Shown: in pieces, positions 16,706-25,041 of the stretch | Position numbering within the stretch: position 1 is the stretch's first letter | Layout of the letters: each line of letters begins with the position of its first letter | NCBI RefSeq assembly: GCF_014705615.1 | Contig: NZ_JACXJA010000036.1 | Span: forward strand, 1 to 64,000 | Direction: 5' to 3' | Length of the DNA stretch: 64,000 bases | DNA from: Paenibacillus oceani | Lineage (GTDB): Bacteria > Bacillota > Bacilli > Paenibacillales > NBRC-103111 | Translations under genes and position numbers: made by a program | The notes under the pieces: model-generated | Seen by the model: only the letters and a program-made list of their open reading frames with translations | Databases searched by the model: none | What the model was told of the DNA's origin: nothing

Positions 16706-17215
16706 ATGAAGCGAACCATTCCATCAAAAACGGCAGTCAAAAAAGTAGCAATCCAAAAAGCAGCAGTCAAAAAAATAGCAGCCAAGAAAACGGCGGCTAA
16801 AAAAGCAACGGCCAAAAAAGCGGTCATTGCCCAACGGCTGCCTTCGCTTTCGTTATGGAGCGATATCAACTTTTCGGGGAGACGGCTTCGGTTCCGCGGC
16901 AATATCGGAGTGCGCAGTCTGGTCGTTTTCAACTATAATGACGTTTTGTCCAGCTTTGAAGTGGACGGTACGAATCAGAGCACACTCGTCCTGTTCCAGG
17001 ACGCCAATTATCAGGGTGCCCGCCGTGTGTACCGCGGCTCGACCGCGATCGCCAATCTCGGCGACTTCAACGATCTGGCGTCCTCTTTCGTCTTGTCCCG
17101 CGGCCGGTTAAGCGATGCGCAAATCAACCGGATTCAAAATCGCGGCACGGCGCCCGGAAACTTCGCCGAAGTGTTCTCCAATGGAGTGCTACGGCGTTCC
17201 AAATCTGTGAAGTAA
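16706..17215 (+). CDS. Beta/gamma-crystallin domain protein with histone-H1-like lysine-rich N-terminus
   Basis: A 169-residue protein starting at the ATG at 16706 behind AAAGGAGGAG; the frame is open further upstream but that part has no ribosome site. Residues about 8-40 are an Ala/Lys repeat (VKKIAAKKTAAKKATAKKA) like the tails of histone H1-like proteins. Residues about 45-130 form a beta/gamma-crystallin unit with two Greek-key motifs: LWSDINFSGRRLRFRG with NYNDVLSSFEV, then LFQDANYQGARRVYRG with FNDLASSFVL. The rest is a basic tail. There is no signal peptide, so it is probably cytoplasmic. A crystallin domain with a nucleic-acid-binding tail could act in the spore or nucleoid; this is inference. 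Confidence 0.82.
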   Translation: MKRTIPSKTAVKKVAIQKAAVKKIAAKKTAAKKATAKKAVIAQRLPSLSLWSDINFSGRRLRFRGNIGVRSLVVFNYNDVLSSFEVDGTNQSTLVLFQDANYQGARRVYRGSTAIANLGDFNDLASSFVLSRGRLSDAQINRIQNRGTAPGNFAEVFSNGVLRRSKSVK

Positions 17216-17294
17216 CCCCCGCTTCGCGGTCTGTTGCCATCCCGCCCCGAGCCGGCCCGCCCTATGCGCGGTGTCCGGCTTGGCGAGTTTCGGC

Positions 17295-17882
17295 CTAGCC
17301 CTCCGCCTGCTCCAAATGCTTCGTGCAGTTAAACAGCTCGCACGCCCACGTGCCGTCGCCGGCTTTACGCACCAGCGTTACCGACGTGTTCCCGATAAAA
17401 GAAAACGTTTCGCCGAGCGGGACCAGCCTCCGTATCGTCTGGCCGATCAAGCCGCCGTGACTGACGACCAGTATCCGCTTGCCCGGATGAAGCGTTGCTA
17501 TTTCCTCCAACGCCTGCACGCCGCGGTCCGCAACCGATTCCCGCGGCTCCGCGCCGAGATCAAGCTTTTTCCAGTCCGCCCCCCACTTGCTTACCCGATC
17601 TTCTTCGGTCGTCCCTTCGATCTGCCCCAAATTCACTTCGCGCAGCCTGATATCGGTCCGAATTTCGATGCCTCTGCCCTCAATCGCTTTACGAGCCGTC
17701 TCCAGAGCGCGGATCAGATCGCTGCTGTACACGGCGTCCCAGGATTCGTCGAGCAAACGGCGAGCCAGCCGCTCCGCCTGCCTTCTTCCCTCTTCGTTCA
17801 GAGGAATATCCGTATGCCCTTGCGCCCTCCACTGCGTATTCCAGTCGGTAATCCCGTGCCTAACCAATCCGATTACAGTCAT
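17295..17882 (-). CDS. Histidine phosphatase family protein
   Basis: A 195-residue phosphoglycerate-mutase-like phosphatase with the catalytic RHG box LVRHGITDWN near residue 7, YSSDLIRALETA near 52 (second conserved Arg), GQIEGTTEEDR near 90 (conserved Glu), and VVSHGGLIGQTIRR near 138 with the second catalytic His. AGGAGG lies about 12 bases before the ATG. Cytoplasmic; likely acts on a small phosphorylated metabolite. It is convergent with the crystallin gene; the 79-base gap is GC-rich with only a weak stem. Confidence 0.9.
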   Translation of the reverse strand: MTVIGLVRHGITDWNTQWRAQGHTDIPLNEEGRRQAERLARRLLDESWDAVYSSDLIRALETARKAIEGRGIEIRTDIRLREVNLGQIEGTTEEDRVSKWGADWKKLDLGAEPRESVADRGVQALEEIATLHPGKRILVVSHGGLIGQTIRRLVPLGETFSFIGNTSVTLVRKAGDGTWACELFNCTKHLEQAEG

Positions 17883-18258
17883 CGTCAGCTCTTCGCCTCC
17901 TCTGGTTTCGTTTACGCCTGCTTTGGGTTGTAAAGTATTATTTTAACAAAAATCGTTCATTCCTGTATATCCTTTTGTTCGCTGCCGTTTCAAAAACGCC
18001 TGATACGGGGTAAGCCTTAACTGTTGAGACTGACGTGCAGAGAGGAGATAGATCCATGAATGACTCCAGACCCTTAAACAACGGTTCCTTGCCGCCATGC
18101 TGAAGGATCATATCCGCGGCCAAACCCATCCGCTAGTCCGGCTGCTGAACCCGAGACGAGCTAGAATGGCTGTGTAACGACGGCCGGCGCCAAATGCCCG
18201 GAACAAGACGAGTCCCGTATCCGGTACGCCGGATACGGGACTCGTCTTGTTCATCGCA
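17883..18258. other. Gene-free stretch with a long perfect hairpin
   Basis: Bases 18201-18224 and 18229-18252 are perfectly complementary: a 24-bp stem with loop TACG. It lies 6 bases beyond the stop of the DUF695/RraB-type gene and could terminate its minus-strand transcript, though no strong T-run follows. Upstream, a 14-codon plus-strand frame at 18056-18100 follows a good ribosome site (GAGGAGATAGATCC) but leads to nothing recognisable. Confidence 0.65.
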
Positions 18259-19125
18259 TCAGAGCCGGGCGAACAGCATCGCCGCCGCCGACAAGAGCAG
18301 CAGGGCACCCGCCAACAGCAGCAGCCTTCTGCCTCCGATCTTATCCGTCAGCCTGCGCCACAGCTTCTGCCGGATGTCGGTTCCCCAGCCCTCGTATTTG
18401 CCCGAGAACGAATGAGTGAGGTTGTACAGCTCGCGGACCGAATCGTTCATCGCTTTGACGGCGATCGGATGGATCTTGCTCAGGATGAGCGTATGCGGAT
18501 AAGTTGCCTTGTTCGCGTCCACGTCCGAATTCACGACCGTGTAGCCGAGCCGCTTCGCCTCGTCCGCCGCCTTGCGCACATCGTCACCGCTTGCGAAGCG
18601 GAGCCAGTGATACACTTCCCGGGGGATGCCGAACCGGTCCCCTTTCTCCGCCAGCGATTGGAGCAGCACATTATTTTTCGAATACAGTTTCTCGACCTGA
18701 TTCGGTTTCAAGTATTCGTAGAACGACCAGTCCGCGTCTTCGCGTTCGGAAGCGATCCACCGGTACTTTGGATATTCCGCCATCACATTCTCCGCCAATT
18801 GGCGGTGGGGCGTACCTCCCGGCTTCGCATAATAATAAAACTCCAGCCGGGATTCGGTATTGATGCGGCCGATATACACAGCTTGCAGGGAGTCGGAAAA
18901 TATATGTTCCAGACGTCTCTCCAGAATGCCCAGCTTTCCTTGTGCAGTATCCCGCTCTTCCTTGTCCGTCGCGATCGCATACAGATTAATGACGATCGAG
19001 AGCAGACGGGAAAATCCGGGAAGCGGCGTTTGTCCGGAATGAGACGCATCGATGAGCACGTTCATCTGTTCCTTCTGATCGGTAGTGCGATGAAAGTAGT
19101 CCCACTGTTTCGACTTGATTGCCAT
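18259..19125 (-). CDS. DUF695 / RraB-like protein with C-terminal membrane anchor
   Basis: A 288-residue protein. I choose the ATG at 19125, which has AGGGGAT six bases upstream, over an in-frame ATG at 19155. The first half is DUF695-like (LEFYYYAKPG and DADWSFYEYLKP). The second half matches the RraB fold (LLQSLAEKGDRFGIPREVYH, DDVRKAADEAKRLGYTV). The C-terminus has a basic stretch and one hydrophobic helix (LLLLAGALLLLSAAAMLF), making it a tail-anchored protein. RraB inhibits RNase E in Gram-negative bacteria. RNase E is generally absent from this group, so that function should not be assumed. Confidence 0.82.
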   Translation of the reverse strand: MAIKSKQWDYFHRTTDQKEQMNVLIDASHSGQTPLPGFSRLLSIVINLYAIATDKEERDTAQGKLGILERRLEHIFSDSLQAVYIGRINTESRLEFYYYAKPGGTPHRQLAENVMAEYPKYRWIASEREDADWSFYEYLKPNQVEKLYSKNNVLLQSLAEKGDRFGIPREVYHWLRFASGDDVRKAADEAKRLGYTVVNSDVDANKATYPHTLILSKIHPIAVKAMNDSVRELYNLTHSFSGKYEGWGTDIRQKLWRRLTDKIGGRRLLLLAGALLLLSAAAMLFARL

Positions 19126-19296
19126 GGATTCATCCCCTGTTGCGGCCAAATTCATTCAATATTCGGGGTTGCGTAAACCATTCTACGTCAACGTCTCCTA
19201 TCTGTAAACCGCAAATCCAATAGTTGCGGCTTAAATTTATTAAACCGGAATTGCGCCGAATTAACCGGAATGGAGAAATATATCCCGCCGCAACAG

Positions 19297-19338
19297 AAAA
19301 AAACCGGGGAGCCGTTTTCGTCGGCTACACCGGTTTTT
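19297..19338 (-). terminator. Terminator of the Gfo/Idh/MocA gene
   Basis: On the minus strand AAAAACCGG...AGCCG pairs with CGGCT...CCGGTTTTTTTC, with one small bulge and a T-run. It begins 15 bases after the stop codon. Confidence 0.85.
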
Positions 19339-19352
19339 CAATAAACCACTAT

Positions 19353-20426
19353 TTATTCGACTACGATCGCATCGCGCTGGGCGATCAGACAAAGCTCCGC
19401 CGCCTTGAACGCGTGCGCCTGGGTCATCGCGATCTCGGTCCGGTTCAGGCAGTCCAGGATCAGCTCGCCGAAGAACGGATAGCCGATCTGGCCGCTGACC
19501 GCGAAATGCTTCTCACCTTCGCCGTTTACGAGGTACAAATGGTTGCCTTCCTTCGTGCGGGCGATGTCGATATATTTACGCAGCTCGATATACCCTTCCG
19601 TTCCCATAATAATCGTCCGCCCGTCTCCCCAAGTGCCGAGACCGTCCGGCGTCAACCAGTCGACGCGGAAATAGTTCGTCGCTCCGTTATCTCCGACAAG
19701 CGTCGCGTCCCCGAAATCTTCCAGCTCGGGATATTGCTTGCATTTGTAGTTCGCCACTTTGCTATGTACGACCTTGGCGTCCTGGCAGCCGGAGAAAAAC
19801 AAAAACTGCTCAATCTGATGGCTGCCGATATCGCACAAAATGCCGCCGTACTTTTCTTTCTGGAAAAACCAGTCGGGCCGGGACGGAGCGTTCAGCCGGT
19901 GCGGGCCGGTGCCGATTACTTGCACGACGCGCCCGATCGCGCCTTCCTTAATAAGCTGCCCGGCATAGATCGCGCTCTCGACATGCAGCCGCTCGCTGTA
20001 ATAAACCATATATTTAAGCCCGGTGCGGCTCGTCATTTCTTTGGCTGCGGCTAGCTGCTCCAGCGTGGTGAACGGCGTTTTGTCGGTAAAATAATCTTTG
20101 CCGTGCTCCATCGCACGAAGTCCAAGCGCACAACGCTCGGATGGCACCGCAGCGGCCGCAATCAGCTTGACTTCCGGATCTTCCAGCACTTGACGCTCCG
20201 ATTCCGCAACGTTCACCTTGGGAAATCTGGCGCAAAACGCCTGAACCTTGGCCGGGTCCGGATCGTAGACCCACTTCAGTGTAGCGCCCGCCTCAGTCAA
20301 GCCGTTACACATGCCGTAGATATGCCCATGATCGAGCGCCACGGCGGCAAAGACGAATTGCCCGGGTTCGACTACCGGTTTCGGTTTTCCTTGCGGGGCG
20401 TAGTTCATGCCGTCGCTTTTCTGCAT
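19353..20426 (-). CDS. Gfo/Idh/MocA-family oxidoreductase
   Basis: A 357-residue sugar dehydrogenase of the Gfo/Idh/MocA type. I start it at 20426 because GGAGGAG is eight bases upstream; a longer in-frame start lacks this. An N-terminal NAD(P)-binding region (FVFAAVALDHGHIYGMCNGL, YDPDPAKVQAF) is followed by KDYFTDKTPFTTLEQ, holding the Lys of the family's EKP-type motif in altered form (DKTP). A beta-rich substrate domain includes GGILCDIGSHQIEQFLFF near residue 193. Cytoplasmic, probably acts on a sugar or inositol derivative. It faces the AraC-type gene and the truncated solute-binding gene, which suggests a lost sugar-uptake locus. Confidence 0.88.
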   Translation of the reverse strand: MQKSDGMNYAPQGKPKPVVEPGQFVFAAVALDHGHIYGMCNGLTEAGATLKWVYDPDPAKVQAFCARFPKVNVAESERQVLEDPEVKLIAAAAVPSERCALGLRAMEHGKDYFTDKTPFTTLEQLAAAKEMTSRTGLKYMVYYSERLHVESAIYAGQLIKEGAIGRVVQVIGTGPHRLNAPSRPDWFFQKEKYGGILCDIGSHQIEQFLFFSGCQDAKVVHSKVANYKCKQYPELEDFGDATLVGDNGATNYFRVDWLTPDGLGTWGDGRTIIMGTEGYIELRKYIDIARTKEGNHLYLVNGEGEKHFAVSGQIGYPFFGELILDCLNRTEIAMTQAHAFKAAELCLIAQRDAIVVE

Positions 20427-20681
20427 GCCTAAGGCTCCTCCTCCACGCTTTCTGTGCGAAAGCTCCACATTTTCCAATTATCCTCTTCATGCTACCACGG
20501 TTGGGACGAATTGTCTTTATCGTGAGTATACAATCCGTCCTCTGAATTAACTCTCATTGGTCTGAATCGGATGTTTGCAGGAGAGGAGCCCAGATGCAGA
20601 GACACGGCCGGTGCTGTGGACCGGATAGCAGACAGCCGCTCCTGACAGATCGGGGCGATACGTCCGCTTGATCGTAGATGG

Positions 20682-20850
20682 CTACTGGCTTAACTTGGTT
20701 ATTTTCTGACTGACTTGTTCCGCAGCTTCGCGGAGCGCCGTATTTAAATCTTTGCTCCCCAGAATGACGCTGTCCAGCTTGCCGCCCAGAACCCCGTTCG
20801 CCATCTGGGTATGTTTGCTGTAGGGCACCGCAGCTGCATATTTCAATTGG
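20682..20850 (-). pseudogene. C-terminal remnant of an ABC sugar-binding protein gene
   Basis: On the minus strand the last 50 or so codons, YAAAVPYSKHTQMANGVLGG then SKDLNTALREAAEQVSQKI, read like the end of a family-1 extracellular solute-binding protein. Upstream of about 20850 the frame runs into the antisense of the AraC-type gene and stops resembling that family. Signal peptide, lipobox and the first roughly 350 residues are missing. The remnant is divergent from and overlaps the 5' end of the AraC-type gene, as expected if a deletion removed the shared intergenic region. Confidence 0.6.
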
Positions 20851-21635
20851 CGAATCCTTTGTACGTAACCCCTCTTAATCAGCCCTTCTGGGTGATTACC
20901 CGGGTTACGGGTTGTCCGCTGTATATCGAGACGGACGAAGCAAAATACAGCGTCGAGCCGGGGCAAGCGTTGATCATACCTGCGCATACCCGGTACAGAA
21001 TCAAGCCGCTTGGAAGGGAATACGTTACGCATTGGCTGAATATGAACCTGATCTTGTTCGATCACCTCGATTTACTCCATACCCTTAAAACTCCCTATGT
21101 CACGACCGTTTCCGCCGGAAACAAGATCGGCCGTCTGCACGGGGAGATTACCGGTTTAATGAACCGGGAGCATGCCAGGGGCCGCGCTTCCCTGATCGCC
21201 ATGTTACAGCTCAAACGCCGGATCTATTCCCTGCTTGAACTGATTATGTCTTTCCCTGACGTCAATTTTGCCACTGTCGAAGAAATCGGCAAGTTCGAAC
21301 GGTTTCGTCCTGTTTTATCCCATATCGAACGCCATCTTGCCGGGAATATTAAAGTATCCCGTCTTGCCGAGCTGATGTATATATCGAACTCTCATTTTTA
21401 CAAAGAATTTCAGGAAGCTTTCGGTTTGCCTCCGATGCAGTACTTCTCGCAGCAAAGACTGAGGAAAGCGCAATATTTACTCGCTACGACGGATTTGACC
21501 ATCAAGGAGATCGGCAACCGGGGCGGCTACGGCAATCCCTATTCGTTTAACCGGTTTTTCAAATCAATGCACGGTTCCAGCCCGGGCCAGTACAAAAAAA
21601 CGGCGGCAAACAGCATGCATTCCATCCCCTTTTAG
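20811..21635 (+). CDS. AraC-family transcriptional regulator (5' end probably altered by deletion)
   Basis: A 274-residue frame with an N-terminal cupin-like sensor (YSVEPGQALIIPAHTRYRI near residue 46) and a C-terminal AraC DNA-binding domain: LAGNIKVSRLAELMYISNSH near 176 and the second helix-turn-helix TIKEIGNRGGYGNPYSF near 232, then RFFKSMHGSSPGQYKK. The ATG at 20811 has no convincing ribosome site. The first 12 or so residues are encoded opposite the solute-binding-protein remnant, so the natural start may be lost. It may be poorly expressed or a pseudogene despite the long frame. Confidence 0.75.
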   Translation: MFAVGHRSCIFQLANPLYVTPLNQPFWVITRVTGCPLYIETDEAKYSVEPGQALIIPAHTRYRIKPLGREYVTHWLNMNLILFDHLDLLHTLKTPYVTTVSAGNKIGRLHGEITGLMNREHARGRASLIAMLQLKRRIYSLLELIMSFPDVNFATVEEIGKFERFRPVLSHIERHLAGNIKVSRLAELMYISNSHFYKEFQEAFGLPPMQYFSQQRLRKAQYLLATTDLTIKEIGNRGGYGNPYSFNRFFKSMHGSSPGQYKKTAANSMHSIPF

Positions 21636-21854
21636 CAAATACATGTTCAAAGCATATCCTATCGGTTGAAACGACGGTATCAGTACTCCGGTAGTCTGCT
21701 GTGTGTTTCCGGCTTCGCGGGCTTTTGCCGGAGGGCCCCGCCGGCCGATGCTGCCTCCCCCCCGACGCGATCGTCGTGTCGCCCCGCCGGTTGTGGTACA
21801 ATAAACTTGTTTTATTACAACGAGTTCAGCACACAGTGGGAGGCGCAGCACATT

Positions 21855-22832
21855 ATGGAACAAGTTATTATCGTAGGCGCGGGGCCTTGCGGCTTATCGG
21901 CAGCACTGGAGCTGCAGCGGGCCGGCTTCGATCCGCTCCTTATCGAGAAGCAATCGGTCGTTCATTCGATCTATTTATATCCGACCTATATGCATTTTTT
22001 CAGTACGCCGGAGCTGCTGGAGATCGGCGGCATCCCGTTCTCGACACCGAACGAGAAGCCTACGAGAGCGGAAGCGCTGAACTATTACCGCAACGTGGCG
22101 CTTCGCGCGAACATCCGAATCCGCTCCTACGAGCAGGTGACCGGGATCGTCCGGACAGACGACGGGTTCCGCGTAACCAGCCTGGACAAAGCGGGACGCG
22201 CCGGCAGCTACGAAGCGAAACATGTCATTTTGGCGACCGGATATTTCGATCATCCCAATATGATCGGCATTCCCGGCGAGCAGTTGCCCAAGGTCAGCCA
22301 CTTTTTCCGGGAGGCGCACCCTTACACGGGTATGAAGGTGGCGATTATTGGAGGCAACAATTCGGCCGTCGATGCAGCGATGGAGCTGATCCGGGTCGGT
22401 GCGGAAGTGACGGTCGTCTACCGCAGAGACTCGATCTCGCCAAGCGTGAAGCCTTGGGTCCGCCCGTTGTTCGACAGCATGGTGACCAAGGGACGCATCC
22501 GTATGCTATTCCGGTCGCGGGTAGTTGCGATTGAAGAAACGCATATTGTTGTGGAAAGCGGCGACGACACGACCGAGCTGGAGAACGACTTCGTGCTCGC
22601 TCTGACCGGCTTTCGGCCGGACCGCGAGTTTCTGCAATCGGCCGGCATCCGCATGGAGGGCGATCCGGAGAAGCCGTTGTTCGATCCGGAGACGATGAAG
22701 ACGAACGTACCCGGCCTCTACCTTGCAGGCGTCATTGCGGCAGGCGCCGATGCGAACGAGATTTTCATCGAGACCGGACGCCACCACGGGGTGGCCATTA
22801 CCCGGCATATTTTGCAGCAGCGTTCGGAATAG
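21855..22832 (+). CDS. ypdA: YpdA-type bacillithiol disulfide reductase
   Basis: A 325-residue flavoprotein of the YpdA (Bdr) family, which reduces oxidised bacillithiol with NADPH in Firmicutes lacking glutathione. The start at 21855 (GGGAGG upstream) gives the usual N-terminus QVIIVGAGPCGLSAALEL, an FAD motif. Further family stretches: YPTYMHFFSTPELLEIGG near residue 38, VILATGYFDHPN near 124, the second dinucleotide motif VAIIGGNNSAVDAAMEL near 161, and LYLAGVIAAGADANEIFIE near 288. Length is normal. It is followed 22 bases later by a Nudix gene, probably in one transcript. Confidence 0.93.
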   Translation: MEQVIIVGAGPCGLSAALELQRAGFDPLLIEKQSVVHSIYLYPTYMHFFSTPELLEIGGIPFSTPNEKPTRAEALNYYRNVALRANIRIRSYEQVTGIVRTDDGFRVTSLDKAGRAGSYEAKHVILATGYFDHPNMIGIPGEQLPKVSHFFREAHPYTGMKVAIIGGNNSAVDAAMELIRVGAEVTVVYRRDSISPSVKPWVRPLFDSMVTKGRIRMLFRSRVVAIEETHIVVESGDDTTELENDFVLALTGFRPDREFLQSAGIRMEGDPEKPLFDPETMKTNVPGLYLAGVIAAGADANEIFIETGRHHGVAITRHILQQRSE

Positions 22833-22854
22833 AAATGGAGGGGGCCGTTGTTGA

Positions 22855-23292
22855 TTGAAAAGGATTGATGTAGCTTCAACGATACTTCTGGACGAGACCC
22901 GCCAAAAAATCGTCATGGTCCGAAGTCACAAGGACGGCAAGTTTAACTGGACGACGCCGGGCGGAGCCGTCGAACCGGGCGAGACGCTCGAACAGGCGGC
23001 CATCCGCGAGACGAAGGAAGAATGCGGATACGACGTGCGGATCGGCAGCCTGCACTCGGTCAGGGAGATGTTTTTTGAGACAAGCGGCCATCATGTCGTC
23101 ATCTTTACCTTTTATGCGACCATCACCGGCGGCGAACTGGAGATTATGGACCCTGACGGCGATATTGTGGAAGTGTGTTGGATGGAGCTCCCCGCGGCCA
23201 ACGAGCTGATGACGTATTTGCCGGAGAAGCTGAGCGGCATGGATGACGCTCCTTCCGGTTCGGCCCCTTACTATTTTCAAGGCACCTTGTAG
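22855..23292 (+). CDS. Nudix hydrolase
   Basis: A 145-residue Nudix protein starting at a TTG (22855) behind GGAGGGGG. The complete Nudix box GGAVEPGETLEQAAIRETKE then ECGY begins near residue 38, fitting the G-x5-E-x7-RE-x2-EE-x-G pattern, so the metal-binding Glu residues are present. It probably hydrolyses a nucleoside diphosphate derivative; the substrate is unknown. It lies right after ypdA on the same strand. Confidence 0.9.
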   Translation: MKRIDVASTILLDETRQKIVMVRSHKDGKFNWTTPGGAVEPGETLEQAAIRETKEECGYDVRIGSLHSVREMFFETSGHHVVIFTFYATITGGELEIMDPDGDIVEVCWMELPAANELMTYLPEKLSGMDDAPSGSAPYYFQGTL

Positions 23293-23447
23293 TTCGAATA
23301 ACGCCTGAACGGTAACGTAAATGCAGCCATTCCGCGAGGTAGGCCTTGCCGGAAGAGGAGGTTTTCTTGCGGGCATGATACGCCTCCGCTTCGCTGAAAG
23401 CGAAATCCGCTGGCATTGGACTGGCGATAGGCTAATAACGAAGTAAG

Positions 23448-23645
23448 CGTCTTTGGCACCCCCTATTCCCGTATTATTCGGCTGCTAGAGACGAATAAAA
23501 GCGATTTGTACCTCTTATTTCATCCAACTGACGGGGTCCGCACCCTTTTCGCAGATTTTAGCATCCTCAAACCGCTCTTATTTCCCCGATCGAGCGAGTT
23601 CGGACCCAATAAAAGCTTCAAACCGCTCCTATCCGGTTCCTCCCT
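23448..23645. repeat. Dispersed intergenic repeat, copy C
   Basis: Reads TCTTTGGCACCCCCTATTCC at 23450, AATAAAAGCGATTTGTACC near 23495, CTCAAACCGCTCTTATTTCC near 23567 and TCAAACCGCTCCTATCC near 23618. It occupies the first part of the gene-free stretch 23293-23946. Confidence 0.72.
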
Positions 23646-23755
23646 GCTTATAACGTCGAATGTCACAGCGTAAACAGCAGGCATTGGAGATCATGAAAAT
23701 GTCCTCCCCCTTTCGCACTTTAGATGCAGAGACAAAGTGAAATATTGTTTAGTAA

Positions 23756-23798
23756 GCGCCGGCAACTCGCCTCTCAAGAGTTCCCGGTGCTTTCTCAT
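23756..23798. terminator. Hairpin with T-rich tail
   Basis: AGCGCCGGCAACTC pairs with GAGTTCCCGGTGCT (two mismatches), followed by TTCTC. It has terminator shape but is 460 bases from the nearest upstream gene on the plus strand, so it may end a long Nudix transcript or be a relic. Confidence 0.5.
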
Positions 23799-23880
23799 TC
23801 TTCCGATCGCTGCTTGGGTTAACTCCGATCACATCCCCCATAAACAAAACCGGATTAAAATACGTCGTTACCTCAAGGGT

Positions 23881-23918
23881 TGTTACGTCATTTCGTTTAC
23901 AACGTAACAATGTTACGT
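23881..23918. promoter_or_regulatory. Triple TGTTACGT site upstream of the yhbD remnant
   Basis: TGTTACGT at 23881-23888, its inverse ACGTAACA at 23902-23909 and TGTTACGT again at 23911-23918. This arrangement suggests an operator for a dimeric regulator, perhaps the YhbD-type protein encoded immediately downstream, acting on its own promoter. Confidence 0.55.
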
Positions 23919-23946
23919 TACACTCGTTTCGTCAGGAGGTGCCGAT

Positions 23947-24228
23947 GTGGAGCAAGAGCTAATCTCCAAAAAGGAACTGCTCGAATTAACTTCGATCTCG
24001 TACAGGCAGCAGTACCGGTGGAAGCGCAAAAACTTAATTCCCGAAGAATGGTTCGTCCGCAACTCCACCTATACCGGTCAAAAGACGTTTTTTCCAAAAG
24101 CGGACAATTTGGCCCGGATCGACAAAATTAAAAATATGAAGGGAACGGCTTCGCCTGAAAGGGATTTTTCATATCGGCGGTCTTGTAAATGCCGGGGCTA
24201 TCGAGCTGCTGCTCCACAACTGCTGTAG
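23947..24228 (+). pseudogene. Truncated yhbD-like gene (DUF4004, MerR-like DNA-binding)
   Basis: A GTG start at 23947 follows AGGAGG. The first 63 residues match the N-terminus of Yhb[52 protein letters not shown]. After about 24138 the frame ([20 protein letters not shown] and on) no longer resembles the family. The DNA instead encodes a bactofilin-like protein in another frame, so an internal deletion has joined yhbD to the next gene. A short DNA-binding peptide may still be made. Confidence 0.7.
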
Positions 24229-24474
24229 GGTGAAGGAGATCGGCGGAGAGCAGATCGTCGTTCGGCGGGCCGAAGGCCTCTGGTGAAACAGCTGATCGGG
24301 TCGATGTTTCTGCCCGCCGACTTTTATGAAGGTACTTTGACGGTAGAGTCAATCGAGGGGGATTCGATCTATGTGGAGCAAATTTTGCAGGAGTTGTCCA
24401 ATGCGCCGGAGAGTTACGAATCGACGGATACGCCAAAGTCGGAAGTCAATTTACCTGTGAACGGATCGGATTAA
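24150..24474 (+). pseudogene. Fragment of a bactofilin-like (YhbE-type) gene with frameshift
   Basis: From 24161 one frame reads [20 protein letters not shown] then [16 protein letters not shown] and stops at 24284-24286. Coding resumes one frame over at 24283 with KQLIGSMFLPADFYEGTLTV then ESIEGDSIYVE. Together these are the C-terminal part of a YhbE/YhbF-like polymer-forming protein. The N-terminal two thirds are missing and a frameshift splits the rest. Confidence 0.65.
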
Positions 24475-24869
24475 ACGGTTTTATGTCGCTTAAAGGAAAT
24501 TGCAGCGCCGAATCGTTCGAATCCCGGGGAAGCTTCCGCATACAAGGTTTACTCAACGCCGGGACCATCGATATCGAACTGCATTCTGAATGCCGGGCCC
24601 GGGAAATCGGCGGGGATCGCATCTGCGTCCGTAAAAGCAGGAAAGCCAACCCGATCGCGAAGCTGGTCAAAGCGCTGACTTTTAATAACGAACAATTAAC
24701 CGTCGAGACAATTGAGTGTGACGATATCCAATTGGAGTATACGAAGGCCGACATAGTCCGTGGAAATCACATATCGATCGGTCCTGGCTGCGAGATCGGA
24801 TTGGTCGAATATTCGGGCAAGTTTGCCCAGCATCAGGACGCCAAGGTGAAAGACCGCCGAAAGATCTAG
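24471..24869 (+). pseudogene. 5'-truncated bactofilin-like (YhbF-type) gene
   Basis: The open part from the ATG at 24483 (128 residues) begins in the middle of the conserved domain: SLKGNCSAESFESRGSFRIQ, GLLNAGTIDIEL, REIGGDRICVRK, LTVETIECDDIQLEYTK, SIGPGCEIGLVEYSG. It parallels the preceding fragment almost motif for motif, so the two were paralogous neighbours. The usual N-terminal repeats are absent and the ATG has no clear ribosome site. A shortened protein could still be made. Confidence 0.6.
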
Positions 24870-25041
24870 ATGTTGCGAAGCAACTGATTTATTTCCCAAG
24901 AAATAATAGGACCTTAGACTCATCGCAATCCATCGAACTTAGCTAGTTACCCCTGAAAGAAAGCTAACCTATCCAGAAAAATGCTAACCTATCCAGCTTT
25001 GTTGAAAGTCGCAAACTTAAACGGCTCAGGAACAAAATAAC

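Noticed and set aside
18259-19125. Functional RNase E inhibitor
   Set aside because: The RraB-like fold is visible, but RNase E is not expected in this group, so only the domain resemblance is kept.
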